A stretch of 64,000 nucleotides of DNA from Empedobacter tilapiae. GTDB taxonomy: Bacteria > Bacteroidota > Bacteroidia > Flavobacteriales > Weeksellaceae. Made by a program: the position numbers and the translations under genes. A model generated the notes under the pieces. The model was given only the letters and a program-made list of their open reading frames with translations, ran no database searches and was not told the DNA's origin. The stretch covers positions 1 to 64,000 of the forward strand of contig NZ_SRPE01000004.1 in the NCBI RefSeq assembly GCF_004785645.1. The letters are read 5' to 3'. Positions 26,399-35,459 of this stretch are shown in pieces. Numbering within the stretch: the first letter of the stretch is position 1; each line of letters starts with the position of its first letter.

Positions 26399-26403
26399 AT
26401 TTG
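26396..26403 (+). promoter_or_regulatory. bshA -7 box (TAAATTTG)
   Basis: TAAATTTG overlaps the stop codon of the preceding gene and lies 18 nt before the bshA ATG, so bshA can be transcribed on its own. Confidence 0.5.
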
Positions 26404-26421
26404 TCTAAATAAAAATCGCGA

Positions 26422-27558
26422 ATGAAAATAGGAATTGTATGCTACCCAACTTACGGAGGAAGTGGGATTGTGGCAACAGAACTGGGAATGGATTTAGCAG
26501 AAAAAGGTCATGAAGTACATTTTTTTAGCACAAATGTTCCTGCGAGATTAAACATCAAATTACCAAATATATACTTTCATCGAATTCATGTCGAAACGTA
26601 TCCATTGTTTCAATATCAACCATACGATTTGGCGTTGAGTACAATTTTATATGATAAAGTTTTGCATTACGAATTAGATTTGGTTCATGTACATTATGCG
26701 ATTCCGCATGCGTATGCAGCATATTTTACAAAACAAATGTTGGAACGTAAAGGGTATAAGTTACCGATTGTAACAACTTTACACGGTACTGACATAACGC
26801 TGGTAGGAAAACATCCTGTATATAAAACGGCTGTTGAGTTTTCAATAAATGAATCTGATGCGGTAACATCAGTTTCCGAAAGTTTGAAACAAGATACACT
26901 TTGTGCATTTGACATTACAAATGAGATAGAAGTTGTACCAAATTTTATTGATAACGATCAATATTTACCAGAGAAATGTGTGTGTTGTCGTGATAATTTT
27001 GCACAACCAAAAGAGAAGGTTATTTTGCATACCTCAAATTTGAGAAAGGTAAAACGTATTGAAGATGTAATAAGCACATTTAATTTAATTCAGAAACAAA
27101 TTCCATCAAAGTTGATTATTGCTGGAGAAGGACCAGAATGGGAGATGGCAGATCAAATGATTCAAGATTTAGGAATTCAAGATAAAGTGAAAAGTCTTGG
27201 AATGGTAAGTGATTTGAATGATGTGTTGAAAGCAGCAGATTTATTCCTTTTACCATCAGAACAAGAAAGTTTTGGTTTGGCTGCTCTTGAAGCAATGGCG
27301 GCAAGTGTTCCTGTTATATCATCAAATGCAGGAGGAATTCCAGAAGTAAATATTGATGGAGTGACTGGCTTTGTTTGTCCTGTAGGAGATGTCGAAATGA
27401 TGGCGCAAAAAGCAATCTATATCTTAGAAGATGAAAAACGTTTGGCAGAGTTTAGTTATCAAGCAAAAGAACAAGCAATAAGATTTGATAAGACGAATAT
27501 TCTTCCACAATATGAAGAATTATATCACAAAGTAATTTCAAAATCTAAAATCGGGTAA
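26422..27558 (+). CDS. bshA: N-acetyl-alpha-D-glucosaminyl L-malate synthase BshA
   Basis: First step of bacillithiol synthesis: transfer of GlcNAc from UDP-GlcNAc to L-malate. A GT4 family enzyme of 378 residues, showing the N-terminal IGIVCYPTYGGSGIVATELG, HVHYAIPHAYAAYF, TTLHGTDITLVG, and the GT4 E-x7-E motif EQESFGLAALEAMA (about residue 280). The GGSG loop and malate-pocket context are typical of BshA. bshB and bshC are not in the window. The stop codon lies inside the terminator stem. Confidence 0.95.
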   Translation: MKIGIVCYPTYGGSGIVATELGMDLAEKGHEVHFFSTNVPARLNIKLPNIYFHRIHVETYPLFQYQPYDLALSTILYDKVLHYELDLVHVHYAIPHAYAAYFTKQMLERKGYKLPIVTTLHGTDITLVGKHPVYKTAVEFSINESDAVTSVSESLKQDTLCAFDITNEIEVVPNFIDNDQYLPEKCVCCRDNFAQPKEKVILHTSNLRKVKRIEDVISTFNLIQKQIPSKLIIAGEGPEWEMADQMIQDLGIQDKVKSLGMVSDLNDVLKAADLFLLPSEQESFGLAALEAMAASVPVISSNAGGIPEVNIDGVTGFVCPVGDVEMMAQKAIYILEDEKRLAEFSYQAKEQAIRFDKTNILPQYEELYHKVISKSKIG

Positions 27559-27574
27559 ATCCCGATTTTTTTTG
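27547..27574 (+). terminator. Terminator of bshA
   Basis: ATCGGG (27550-27555) pairs with CCCGAT (27561-27566), extended by A/T pairs and followed by eight T. The bshA stop codon is within it. Confidence 0.85.
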
Positions 27575-27597
27575 TAAAATAGATATTTCAATCGATA

Positions 27598-27685
27598 GGC
27601 ATCGGTGAAGTCACGGATAGGCATCGGCTAAGTCACGGATAGGCATCCGTTAAGTCACGGATAGGCATCGGTTAAGTTATCGATA
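27598..27685. repeat. Four tandem 22-bp repeats, locus 2
   Basis: Four contiguous 22-bp units start at 27598, 27620, 27642 and 27664. They are better conserved than at locus 1 (469-556): GGCATCGG, a variable TGA/CTA/TTA, then AGTCACGGATA. Within the first unit ATCGGTGA-AG-TCACGGAT is a near-palindrome with one mismatch per arm, as expected for a dimer-binding site or hairpin. The array sits between the bshA terminator and the carboxylase-operon terminator. The rest of the 364-nt gap (27686-27861) shows nothing I recognise. Confidence 0.88.
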
Positions 27686-27861
27686 TTTATTGAGATTATT
27701 TATACAAGTAAAGACAAGTAGATTCATTAGAATTCGTACAAATGAAAGAATAGCTATTGTATAACTTAAAGCTTTTATTGTATTGATTTATAGTATATAT
27801 TAAATAGATTATTACTAATAAGAGATGTTTTATTGAATATAATATTGTTCCTTTTTTATTC

Positions 27862-27897
27862 ATTAAAAAACCGCTCAACTTTCGCTGAACGGTTTTT
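27862..27897 (-). terminator. Terminator of the acyl-CoA carboxylase operon
   Basis: On the minus strand AAAAACCGTTCA pairs with TGAGCGGTTTTT (one T-G pair) and is followed by T residues, 26 nt past the stop of the carboxyltransferase gene. Confidence 0.85.
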
Positions 27898-27922
27898 CAT
27901 ATAGAATATAACTTCCAAAAAA

Positions 27923-29464
27923 TTACAACGGAATGTTTCCATGTTTGCGATTTGGTGTTGCAACTTCTTTGTTTTCTAACATTTTAAAAGCTTTGATTAA
28001 TTTACGACGAGTATCTTGCGGGAAGATTACTTCATCAATAAATCCACGTTGCGCAGCGCGGTATGGATTAGCAAATTTTTCGGCATATTCTGCTTCTTTC
28101 TCTGCCAATTTATCTGCTGGATCTGCTGCCTCTGCAATTTCACGTTTAAAGATAATTTCTGATGCTCCTTTTGCTCCCATAACTGCAATTTCTGCACCTG
28201 GCCAAGCAAAATTCATATCAGCACCAATGTGTTTTGAGTTCATCACATCATAAGCTCCACCATAAGCTTTACGTGTAATTACCGTTACTTTTGGAACAGT
28301 AGCTTCGGATAAAGCGTATAATAATTTGGCTCCGTGAATAATAATTCCATTCCATTCTTGATCTGTTCCTGGCAAGAATCCCGGAACGTCTACTAATACT
28401 AATAGCGGAATATTAAATGCATCACAGAAACGTACAAAACGAGCTGATTTTATTGAAGAGTTTACATCTAAACATCCTGCCAAAAACATTGGATTGTTTG
28501 CTACAATTCCAACTGATTTTCCTCCAATACGAGCAAAGCCAACAATAATATTTTCGGCATAATTTTTATGAATCTCGAAGAACGAATCCTCATCAATCAC
28601 ATTGTTAATTACATCGTGCATATCATAAGGTTTGTTCGCGTTATCAGGAACAATCGTATTTAATTGCTCGCGTAATTCATCACCCAATTCAAAAGGTAAA
28701 TCTTCAACAACCTCTTGATTATTCTGAGGAATATAGCTTAATAAACGTTTTACATCTTCTAAACACTCTACATCGTTAGCTGAAGTTGTATGTGCAACTC
28801 CCGATTTTGTAGAATGTGTTGAAGCTCCACCTAATTCTTCAGCCGAAACTGTTTCGTTTGTAACCGTTTTTACCACATTTGGTCCCGTAACAAACATATA
28901 AGAAGTGTTTTCGACCATCATGGTAAAATCGGTCATTGCTGGAGAATAAACAGCCCCGCCAGCACAAGGTCCCATAATTGCAGAGATTTGAGGAATAACA
29001 CCAGACGCTTGTACGTTACGGAAGAAAATATCTGCATAGCCACCCAACGAACGAACACCTTCTTGAATACGCGCTCCACCTGAATCGTTTAATCCAATCA
29101 TTGGTGCACCCACTTTCAACGCCATATCCATTACTTTACAGATTTTCTCTGCATGCGTTTCAGATAAAGCACCACCAAAAACCGTAAAATCTTGAGCAAA
29201 AGCATATACCAAACGTCCGTTTACAGTTCCGTAACCTGTAATAACTCCGTCGCCTAAATAATGTTCTTTATCTAAACCAAAATCTTTGGTACGGTGGGTT
29301 ACAAAAGCTCCGATTTCTTCGAAAGAACCTTCGTCAAAGAAATACTCGATGCGTTCGCGAGCAGTTAATTTTTTTTTCGCGTGTTGAGCTTCAATACGCT
29401 TTTCACCTCCGCCTAATTGTGCTTCGGCTAGTTTTTTATTTAAAATATCGAATTTTGTATTCAT
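27923..29464 (-). CDS. Acyl-CoA carboxylase, carboxyltransferase (beta) subunit
   Basis: Transfers CO2 from carboxybiotin to an acyl-CoA, probably propionyl-CoA. The 513-residue protein has both crotonase-like halves, with [20 protein letters not shown] and [17 protein letters not shown] in the N half, and [18 protein letters not shown] and [12 protein letters not shown] in the C half. The single-chain, about 510-residue form is the PccB type and not the split AccA/AccD type. It is the third gene of a minus-strand operon behind the biotin carrier and biotin carboxylase, 189 nt after the latter, with a paired-palindrome element in the gap. Confidence 0.95.
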   Translation of the reverse strand: MNTKFDILNKKLAEAQLGGGEKRIEAQHAKKKLTARERIEYFFDEGSFEEIGAFVTHRTKDFGLDKEHYLGDGVITGYGTVNGRLVYAFAQDFTVFGGALSETHAEKICKVMDMALKVGAPMIGLNDSGGARIQEGVRSLGGYADIFFRNVQASGVIPQISAIMGPCAGGAVYSPAMTDFTMMVENTSYMFVTGPNVVKTVTNETVSAEELGGASTHSTKSGVAHTTSANDVECLEDVKRLLSYIPQNNQEVVEDLPFELGDELREQLNTIVPDNANKPYDMHDVINNVIDEDSFFEIHKNYAENIIVGFARIGGKSVGIVANNPMFLAGCLDVNSSIKSARFVRFCDAFNIPLLVLVDVPGFLPGTDQEWNGIIIHGAKLLYALSEATVPKVTVITRKAYGGAYDVMNSKHIGADMNFAWPGAEIAVMGAKGASEIIFKREIAEAADPADKLAEKEAEYAEKFANPYRAAQRGFIDEVIFPQDTRRKLIKAFKMLENKEVATPNRKHGNIPL

Positions 29465-29557
29465 AGTTTTGTTTTTTTACTTCCACAGATATTTAACTAA
29501 ATAATAATGCCTGTTCTTTGAAAGAATTTGTCAAAAGTTTTGAGAGAATGTTTGATA

Positions 29558-29620
29558 TGAGATTCCGAAACAAGTTCGGAATGACTATTATTGTCAAGCT
29601 GAACTTGTTTCAGCTTCTCA
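29558..29620. repeat. Paired palindromic element (BIME-like)
   Basis: Two hairpins, ATTCCGAA-acaag-TTCGGAAT (29562-29582) and AAGCTGAA-cttgt-TTCAGCTT (29596-29616), are separated by 13 nt. Together with TGAGA and TCTCA at the ends, the two 28-bp halves are inverted imperfect copies of each other. The design is that of REP/BIME elements. It lies between the biotin carboxylase and carboxyltransferase genes of one operon. Confidence 0.75.
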
Positions 29621-29653
29621 TCCTCTTTATCTGTGAATCTGTGGCGAATCCAT

Positions 29654-31099
29654 TTATAATTTCGTTGGTACACGTAAAACCTTTTGATCTGCTAAATAGT
29701 GTTGTAAAGCAACTAAAGCAGCAACTTCGGCTTCTTTCGCTTGATTTTCTTTGATGATATCTGCGCTATAGAATTTCTTAACGAAGTTGGTATCAAAATT
29801 TCCAGAAACAAAAGCTTCGTGTTCAAAAACAAACGTTCCGAAAGGTAGTGTTGTGCTAACGCCTTCTATTTTATAATCTTGAATTGCTTTTAACATCAAC
29901 TGAATCGCCTCGTTACGATCTTTACCATAGGTAATCAATTTCGACAACATGGGATCGTAATAAATCGGCACATCCATTCCTTGTTCAAAACCATTATCTA
30001 CACGAACACCTTCGCCTTCCGGTAAAATATAGGTTTCTAAGTTACCAACCGATGGCAAGAAATCGTTTAATGGATCTTCGGCATACACACGTAATTCAAG
30101 TGCATGACCTTTGATTTGTAAATCTTCTTGTTTGATTGGAAGAACTTCGCCGCGAGCTACATGAATTTGCAATTCAACCAAATCCATTCCAGTGATTAAC
30201 TCTGTAACAGGATGTTCAACCTGCAAACGCGTATTCATTTCTAAGAAATAGAAGTTTTTGTTTTCGTCTAATAAAAACTCAACCGTTCCGGCTCCAACAT
30301 AATCACACGATTTTGCCACTTTTACAGCAGCTTCGCCCATTGCTTTACGGATTTCTGGAGTTAAAACAGCCGAAGGGGCTTCTTCTACCACTTTTTGATG
30401 ACGACGTTGAACCGAACATTCACGCTCGAATAAATACACTACATTTCCGTGCGTATCTGCCATAACCTGAATTTCGATATGGCGAGGAGAACCTACATAT
30501 TTTTCGATAAAAACCGATCCGTCTCCAAAAGCCGAAGTCGCTTCAGAAATAGCGCGTTGCATTTGAGATTCGAAATCTTCTTCTTTCTCAACCACACGCA
30601 TTCCTTTTCCACCACCACCAGCAGAAGCTTTAATCAAAATTGGGAAACCAACTTCTTTCGCTACTTGTTTTGCTTCGTCAATATCTGTAATCGCATGATC
30701 TAAACCAGGAACCATCGGGATATCGTAAGCTTTTACGGTATCTTTTGCTGCTAATTTATCTCCCATCACTTCAATTGCGTGCGATTTTGGTCCGATAAAT
30801 GTAATTCCGTTTTTCTCTGCTAATTCAGCGAATTTTGAATTTTCGGATAAAAATCCATAACCAGGATGAATTCCATCAACGCCTAATTCTTTACAAACTT
30901 CGATGATTTTATCACCCAATAAATACGATTGATTCGACGGTGCTTCGCCAATATAAACAGCTTCATCAGCAAATTTTACGTGAGGCGATTGTCGATCGGC
31001 AACCGAATAAACAGCAACGGTTTTAATACCCATTTTCTTTGCTGTTTTCATAACGCGTAGTGCAATTTCACCACGGTTAGCAACTAATATTTTTTTCAT
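29654..31099 (-). CDS. accC: Biotin carboxylase subunit
   Basis: ATP-dependent carboxylation of biotin. The 481-residue ATP-grasp enzyme has the N-terminal ILVANRGEIALRV, the glycine-rich ATP loop KASAGGGGKGMRVV (about residues 160-173), FIEKYVGSPRHIEIQV, and the active-site EMNTRLQVEHPVTE (about residues 288-301). It starts 5 nt after the biotin carrier gene, so the two are co-transcribed. The neighbour set suggests a propionyl- or other acyl-CoA carboxylase; a shared role in acetyl-CoA carboxylation cannot be excluded. Confidence 0.95.
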   Translation of the reverse strand: MKKILVANRGEIALRVMKTAKKMGIKTVAVYSVADRQSPHVKFADEAVYIGEAPSNQSYLLGDKIIEVCKELGVDGIHPGYGFLSENSKFAELAEKNGITFIGPKSHAIEVMGDKLAAKDTVKAYDIPMVPGLDHAITDIDEAKQVAKEVGFPILIKASAGGGGKGMRVVEKEEDFESQMQRAISEATSAFGDGSVFIEKYVGSPRHIEIQVMADTHGNVVYLFERECSVQRRHQKVVEEAPSAVLTPEIRKAMGEAAVKVAKSCDYVGAGTVEFLLDENKNFYFLEMNTRLQVEHPVTELITGMDLVELQIHVARGEVLPIKQEDLQIKGHALELRVYAEDPLNDFLPSVGNLETYILPEGEGVRVDNGFEQGMDVPIYYDPMLSKLITYGKDRNEAIQLMLKAIQDYKIEGVSTTLPFGTFVFEHEAFVSGNFDTNFVKKFYSADIIKENQAKEAEVAALVALQHYLADQKVLRVPTKL

Positions 31100-31104
31100 T
31101 ATGA

Positions 31105-31590
31105 TTATTCGAATTCAATTAATAATTGACCTTTATCTACTGCTTGTCCTTTTTCAACAGCGATAGATTTAATAACTCCGGCACGAGGCGAATCGAAACT
31201 ATTTTCCATCTTCATAGCTTCTAAAATCAACAAGTTGTCTCCTTCTTGAACTTCTTGACCTACTGCTACGTTAATTTCTAAAATCAATCCTGGCATTGGG
31301 GCTTTAATCGCATTTACTAATTTGGTTTTTCCTACTTCAAATCCCATTTCCTTGATCAATTGATCTAAATGATTTGCGATAGAAACCACATATTCGTTGT
31401 TATTCACAACCACTGTATATGTTTTGTTGATGAAATCGGTGTTCACAACTTCTGCATGATACGAAGTATTGTTGTGTAACACATGAAAGTTTTTTTGATC
31501 TAAGCTTACCGCATCAACGGCAAGCATTTGCTCTTCTGTAAACTCGAAATTATGTTCTTTATTTACAGAAACTTTAAGTGTGTTGTTCAT
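31105..31590 (-). CDS. Biotin carboxyl carrier protein
   Basis: A 161-residue carrier. The C-terminal half is a biotinyl domain with the biotin-accepting lysine in ILEAMKMENSF (about residue 128) and the fold landmarks KAPMPGLILEINVAVGQEVQEGD. The N-terminal 80 residues form a small beta-rich region found in PCC-type carriers, which lack the Pro/Ala linker of AccB. It is the first gene of the carboxylase operon; no clear -7 box was found just upstream. Confidence 0.93.
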   Translation of the reverse strand: MNNTLKVSVNKEHNFEFTEEQMLAVDAVSLDQKNFHVLHNNTSYHAEVVNTDFINKTYTVVVNNNEYVVSIANHLDQLIKEMGFEVGKTKLVNAIKAPMPGLILEINVAVGQEVQEGDNLLILEAMKMENSFDSPRAGVIKSIAVEKGQAVDKGQLLIEFE

Positions 31591-31900
31591 TTTTATATTT
31601 TTTTCAAATCATAGAATATAAAGCTATTAAAAAAAATACTTTTCTTGCGGTAAAACTAAATTTAATCTATTTATTTAAAATGTCTTACAGTATTTTAAAC
31701 AAAAAAAAGGAAATAAATAAATATTTGATTGTATTTATGTCAAATACGTAAAAGGAATTAAGCTAAAATATATTTAGATATTGAATCTACATCCTACTAT
31801 TCTATCCAAAACCATCTTATTTTATTTATCTTCATTATAAACCTTTGTTGAAAAACTGACAATTAATTTTATTGGCATAAGGTTTGACTTAATTATACTC

Positions 31901-31989
31901 GCTTTTCGAAAAGCTTTAAACAAGAACTATTTCTTGTTTATTTTGATATTAATGAAAAGCTTTCGTCAGCTAAAAATGGTTTTACTGAC
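31901..31989 (+). promoter_or_regulatory. Palindrome-rich upstream region of lon
   Basis: Three inverted repeats stand in a row before lon: CTTTTCGAAAAG (about 31902-31913), AAACAAGAA-ctat-TTCTTGTTT (31918-31939), and GTCAG-c-TAAAA-atgg-TTTTA-CTGAC (31965-31989), the last ending 22 nt before the ATG. AAAAGCTTT occurs twice. The last repeat shares the TCAG-N15-17-CTGA plan with the site before cbpA. No perfect TAnnTTTG box is present near lon, consistent with a special promoter or an operator. Bases 31591-31900 show nothing I recognise. Confidence 0.4.
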
Positions 31990-32011
31990 ACTTTGAACGT
32001 ACAAAAAAATT

Positions 32012-34450
32012 ATGAACATAGACAATTTGTCATTAGCACAAGTAATGGAAGAAGAAATCGAATTAATTCCTTTGATGAGTAAAGACGAAGAAAGTAAGCT
32101 TAGTAAACAAGATATTTCTTCGGTATTGCCTATATTATCGTTAAGAAACACAGTCTTATTTCCAGGAGTGGTTGCACCAATTACTGCTGGTAGAGATAAA
32201 TCTATACAGCTCTTAACACAAGCTTATAAAGAAGATCGTATAATTGGTGTGCTTTCGCAGAAAGAAATTTCGGTAGAAGATCCAGGAAAAGATGATTTAT
32301 ATACAGTTGGTACAGTTGCAAAAATTATGCGAATGATAAAATTACCAGATGGAAACATTACGGTGATTTTACAAGGTATGAAACGTTTCAAAATCAAAGA
32401 ATTTGTAACTGAAGATCCTTATTTTAAAGCAGAGGTTGAAATTTTAACTGAAAAAGTTCCAACTTCTCGTAACAAAGAGTACCCAATAATTATAGAGTCG
32501 ATTAGAGATTTAGCTTTTCAGATTGTAGAAGAAAACCCAATGTTGCCTTCGGAAGCTGCAGGAGCTATAAAAAGCATTGAAAGTAATACATTTTTAATCA
32601 ACTTTGTAGCATCTAATTTAACATTGAGTTTAGATGAAAAACAATTGTTGTTAGAAATTTCTGATATGAAACTTCGCGCAATGGAAGTGATGCGTTTTAT
32701 GAATGTTGAGCTTCAGAAATTGGAGTTGAAAAATACAATTCAGAATAAAGTTCGCAAAGAATTAGATCAACAACAAAAAGAGTATTTCTTAAATCAACAA
32801 ATCAAATCGATTCAAGAAGAGTTAGGAGGAAATTCGACAGAAGAAGAAATAAATGAAATGCGCAAACGTGCTTTAACGAAAAGTTGGAGTGAAGATGTAG
32901 CCAATCATTTTGATAAAGAAATTAATCGTCTTTCTCGTCTAAATCCGCAAATGCCAGAACATAATATTCAGCGTAATTACCTTGAATTTATGTTGGATTT
33001 ACCTTGGAATACCTTGACAAAAGATAACTTTGATATCAAGAATGCAAAGAAAATTTTAGATCATGATCATTATGGTTTAGAAGATGTGAAAGAACGTATT
33101 TTGGAGCATCTTGCAGTCTTGAAATTGAAAGGAGATATGCGTTCACCAATTCTTTGTTTATATGGACCTCCGGGTGTTGGTAAAACATCGTTGGGGAAAT
33201 CTATTTCAGAAGCGATTGGGCGTAAATATGTACGTATGTCGTTGGGTGGTTTACATGATGAATCAGAAATTCGTGGTCACCGTAAAACCTATATAGGAGC
33301 GATGCCAGGACGAATTTTACAATCAATCAAAAAATCAGAATCTTCGAATCCAGTTTTTGTTTTAGATGAGATTGATAAAATGACAGCGAGTGCGCATGGA
33401 GATCCTTCATCAGCAATGTTAGAGGTTTTAGATCCAGAGCAAAACTCAACTTTTTATGATAATTTCTTAGAAATTGGCTATGATTTATCGAAAGTGTTTT
33501 TCATTGCGACTGCCAATAATATTGGAGATATTCCAAGTCCGTTGCGTGATCGTATGGAGATGATTAATATTGCAGGTTATACAATCGAGGAGAAATCTGA
33601 AATCGTAAAACGTCACCTTTTACCAAAACAATTGTTAGATCATGGTATGAAGGAGAAAGATGTTGTTTTGGGTAAAAAAGAAATTGAGTACTTAATTACA
33701 GGTTACACACGCGAATCTGGAGTTCGTAAATTGAATCAGAAAGTTGCGAAATTGGTTCGTTCGGCTGCAAAACATATTGCGTTGGAAGAAGAATTTAATG
33801 CTAAATATTCAATCGAAGATATTTCGAAAATCTTAGGACCTTCTATTACGCCAGATCAATACGAAAACAACGAAGTTTCAGGTGTTGTGGTTGGTTTAGC
33901 TTGGACAAGTGTTGGAGGAGATATTTTGTTTATCGAATCTATTTTATCAAAAGCGAAAAATGGTGGACTTTCGATTACAGGAAATCTTGGAACTGTGATG
34001 AAAGAATCGGCGACAATTGCGTTAGAGTATATCAAAGCGCATGCAGATGAATTAGGTATTAAACCAGAAGTTTTCGAAAATTATAAAGTTCATATTCACG
34101 TGCCAGAAGGAGCAACGCCAAAAGATGGTCCATCTGCCGGAATTACAATGTTGACGTCTTTGGTTTCGTCTTTTACACAACGTAAAGTAAAAGCTAAATT
34201 GGCGATGACAGGAGAAATTACACTTCGTGGAAAAGTTTTACCAGTTGGTGGAATTAAAGAGAAAATTTTGGCGGCGAAACGTGCAAATATCAAAGAAATT
34301 ATTTTGTGCGAAGATAACCGAAAAGATATTGAAGAAATTAAAGCAGAGTATGTAAAAGGAATGACTTTCCATTTTGTAAAAGAAATGAAAGAAGTTTTGG
34401 AAATTGCTTTAACAAATCAAAAAGTAAAAGGAGCAAAGGTTTTGGATTAA
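32012..34450 (+). CDS. lon: ATP-dependent protease Lon
   Basis: A quality-control protease of the cytoplasm. The 812-residue protein has an N-terminal LON substrate-binding domain (about residues 38-235), a coiled-coil/helical middle, and an AAA+ module with Walker A GPPGVGKT (385-392) and Walker B FVLDEIDKM. The C-terminal Ser-Lys protease carries the nucleophile in KDGPSAGITML (Ser 708) and Lys 751 in GGIKEKILAA. The N-terminal 37 residues are an acidic extension usual in Bacteroidota Lon. Divergent from the carboxylase operon. Confidence 0.98.
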   Translation: MNIDNLSLAQVMEEEIELIPLMSKDEESKLSKQDISSVLPILSLRNTVLFPGVVAPITAGRDKSIQLLTQAYKEDRIIGVLSQKEISVEDPGKDDLYTVGTVAKIMRMIKLPDGNITVILQGMKRFKIKEFVTEDPYFKAEVEILTEKVPTSRNKEYPIIIESIRDLAFQIVEENPMLPSEAAGAIKSIESNTFLINFVASNLTLSLDEKQLLLEISDMKLRAMEVMRFMNVELQKLELKNTIQNKVRKELDQQQKEYFLNQQIKSIQEELGGNSTEEEINEMRKRALTKSWSEDVANHFDKEINRLSRLNPQMPEHNIQRNYLEFMLDLPWNTLTKDNFDIKNAKKILDHDHYGLEDVKERILEHLAVLKLKGDMRSPILCLYGPPGVGKTSLGKSISEAIGRKYVRMSLGGLHDESEIRGHRKTYIGAMPGRILQSIKKSESSNPVFVLDEIDKMTASAHGDPSSAMLEVLDPEQNSTFYDNFLEIGYDLSKVFFIATANNIGDIPSPLRDRMEMINIAGYTIEEKSEIVKRHLLPKQLLDHGMKEKDVVLGKKEIEYLITGYTRESGVRKLNQKVAKLVRSAAKHIALEEEFNAKYSIEDISKILGPSITPDQYENNEVSGVVVGLAWTSVGGDILFIESILSKAKNGGLSITGNLGTVMKESATIALEYIKAHADELGIKPEVFENYKVHIHVPEGATPKDGPSAGITMLTSLVSSFTQRKVKAKLAMTGEITLRGKVLPVGGIKEKILAAKRANIKEIILCEDNRKDIEEIKAEYVKGMTFHFVKEMKEVLEIALTNQKVKGAKVLD

Positions 34451-34472
34451 TTTAAAATCTTCTCAAAACAAA

Positions 34473-34503
34473 AAAAAGGAACTCAATTAGAGTTCCTTTT
34501 TTA
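34473..34503. terminator. Bidirectional terminator after lon
   Basis: AAAAAGGAACTC pairs with GAGTTCCTTTTT around AATTA. It serves lon and the converging small gene. Confidence 0.9.
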
Positions 34504-34517
34504 GTTTGTATATAAAT

Positions 34518-34757
34518 CTATAACCAAACAAATTTTTTAGCCTTTTCACTTTCAGGATCAAACCATTCATCACTTATTTCTTGAAAAATTGGTTTTCTAT
34601 TTTGATCTATTTTAATTTGAATCAAATCTCCGATAGGTGCTCCATGTAAATATCTTAATCGGCCTAAAGAATCGAATTTTATTTTTTTATCATGAAGTAA
34701 CTTTTCATATTTAGGAAAAAGAGAAATGTTATCTTTTGTTATTCTAATTTGATTCAT
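34518..34757 (-). CDS. Small conserved hypothetical protein
   Basis: A 79-residue soluble protein with mixed charge (KYEKLLHDKKIKFDSLGRLRY, GAPIGDLIQIKIDQN, PIFQEISDEWFDPESEKAKKF). There is no signal peptide, membrane segment or cysteine. The compact composition and clean terminator flanking suggest a real gene. I do not recognise the family. It follows the DUF6048 gene by 15 nt on the same strand and could be its last operon member. Confidence 0.7.
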   Translation of the reverse strand: MNQIRITKDNISLFPKYEKLLHDKKIKFDSLGRLRYLHGAPIGDLIQIKIDQNRKPIFQEISDEWFDPESEKAKKFVWL

Positions 34758-34772
34758 AACAAAGTTTTAATC

Positions 34773-35459
34773 TTACTTTATCTTATAAGCAATTCCCCAA
34801 AAAATAGGCATATTAAATGGTCCACTGTATTTTCCATAACCAGGAATAACCAAAGGATCAATTCCTTGATCTTTTTTACCACCAATATAAGCTGCAGGAT
34901 GCAAAGCTAATTCACCATAAAAATTCTTGAAAATCTCTACACGTCCTCCAACAACAGCTTCTATCCAATAACTGCTTACATTTGCTTTAGGTAAACTTCC
35001 TTTGTTGATGATTTCATTTGATTGTAAATCTCTGATAGGATAACTATTGATTGTTTGCGAATATTTAGAATAAGCAATTCGTCCACCAATGTAAATTCCG
35101 TTCGATTGATTTTCGACATCTTGTGTCACAAACCAGTTTGCACCAAGTTTTGCAAAAACACCGTCAACATCAACATCCCAGTTAATTTCATTGAACTTAT
35201 TTTTTTCAAAACCAGCTTCTATAACAGCATGCCATTTATTATTGATTTGGTAAGAAGCATAAGCACTAACACCTTTTTTATCGTTGAAAGCGCTTAGAAC
35301 AGGATTGAATAAATCTACACCGATAAAAATATCATGGGGTTTTTTCTTTGGAATAGAATCTGTAAACGAAACTTTTGTCGAATCAGTTTTATTTTCTTGA
35401 CCAAATGCAAAATTAATTGCGCTCGTCAGCAAAAAGCTTAATAATAGTTGTCGAACCAT
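34773..35459 (-). CDS. DUF6048 outer-membrane-like protein
   Basis: A 228-residue exported protein with signal peptide MVRQLLLSFLLTSAINFAFGQ and alternating beta strands ending in an aromatic/basic C-terminus (IFWGIAYKIK), as in small outer-membrane barrels. The segment DLFNPVLSAFNDKKGVSAY is the recognisable DUF6048 signature. Its start overlaps the end of the DUF6452 gene by 47 nt in another frame. The two families are known to me as neighbours in Flavobacteriia, which suggests a joint envelope role. Confidence 0.85.
   Translation of the reverse strand: MVRQLLLSFLLTSAINFAFGQENKTDSTKVSFTDSIPKKKPHDIFIGVDLFNPVLSAFNDKKGVSAYASYQINNKWHAVIEAGFEKNKFNEINWDVDVDGVFAKLGANWFVTQDVENQSNGIYIGGRIAYSKYSQTINSYPIRDLQSNEIINKGSLPKANVSSYWIEAVVGGRVEIFKNFYGELALHPAAYIGGKKDQGIDPLVIPGYGKYSGPFNMPIFWGIAYKIK

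Noticed and set aside
27696-27878. 60-codon minus-strand frame beside the 22-bp repeats
   Set aside because: No clear start context or domain, AT-rich low-complexity composition, and its upstream end touches the repeat array.
29518-29754. 79-codon frame on the plus strand between the carboxylase genes
   Set aside because: It runs through the paired palindrome and into the 3' end of accC on the opposite strand; its composition is that of a shadow frame.
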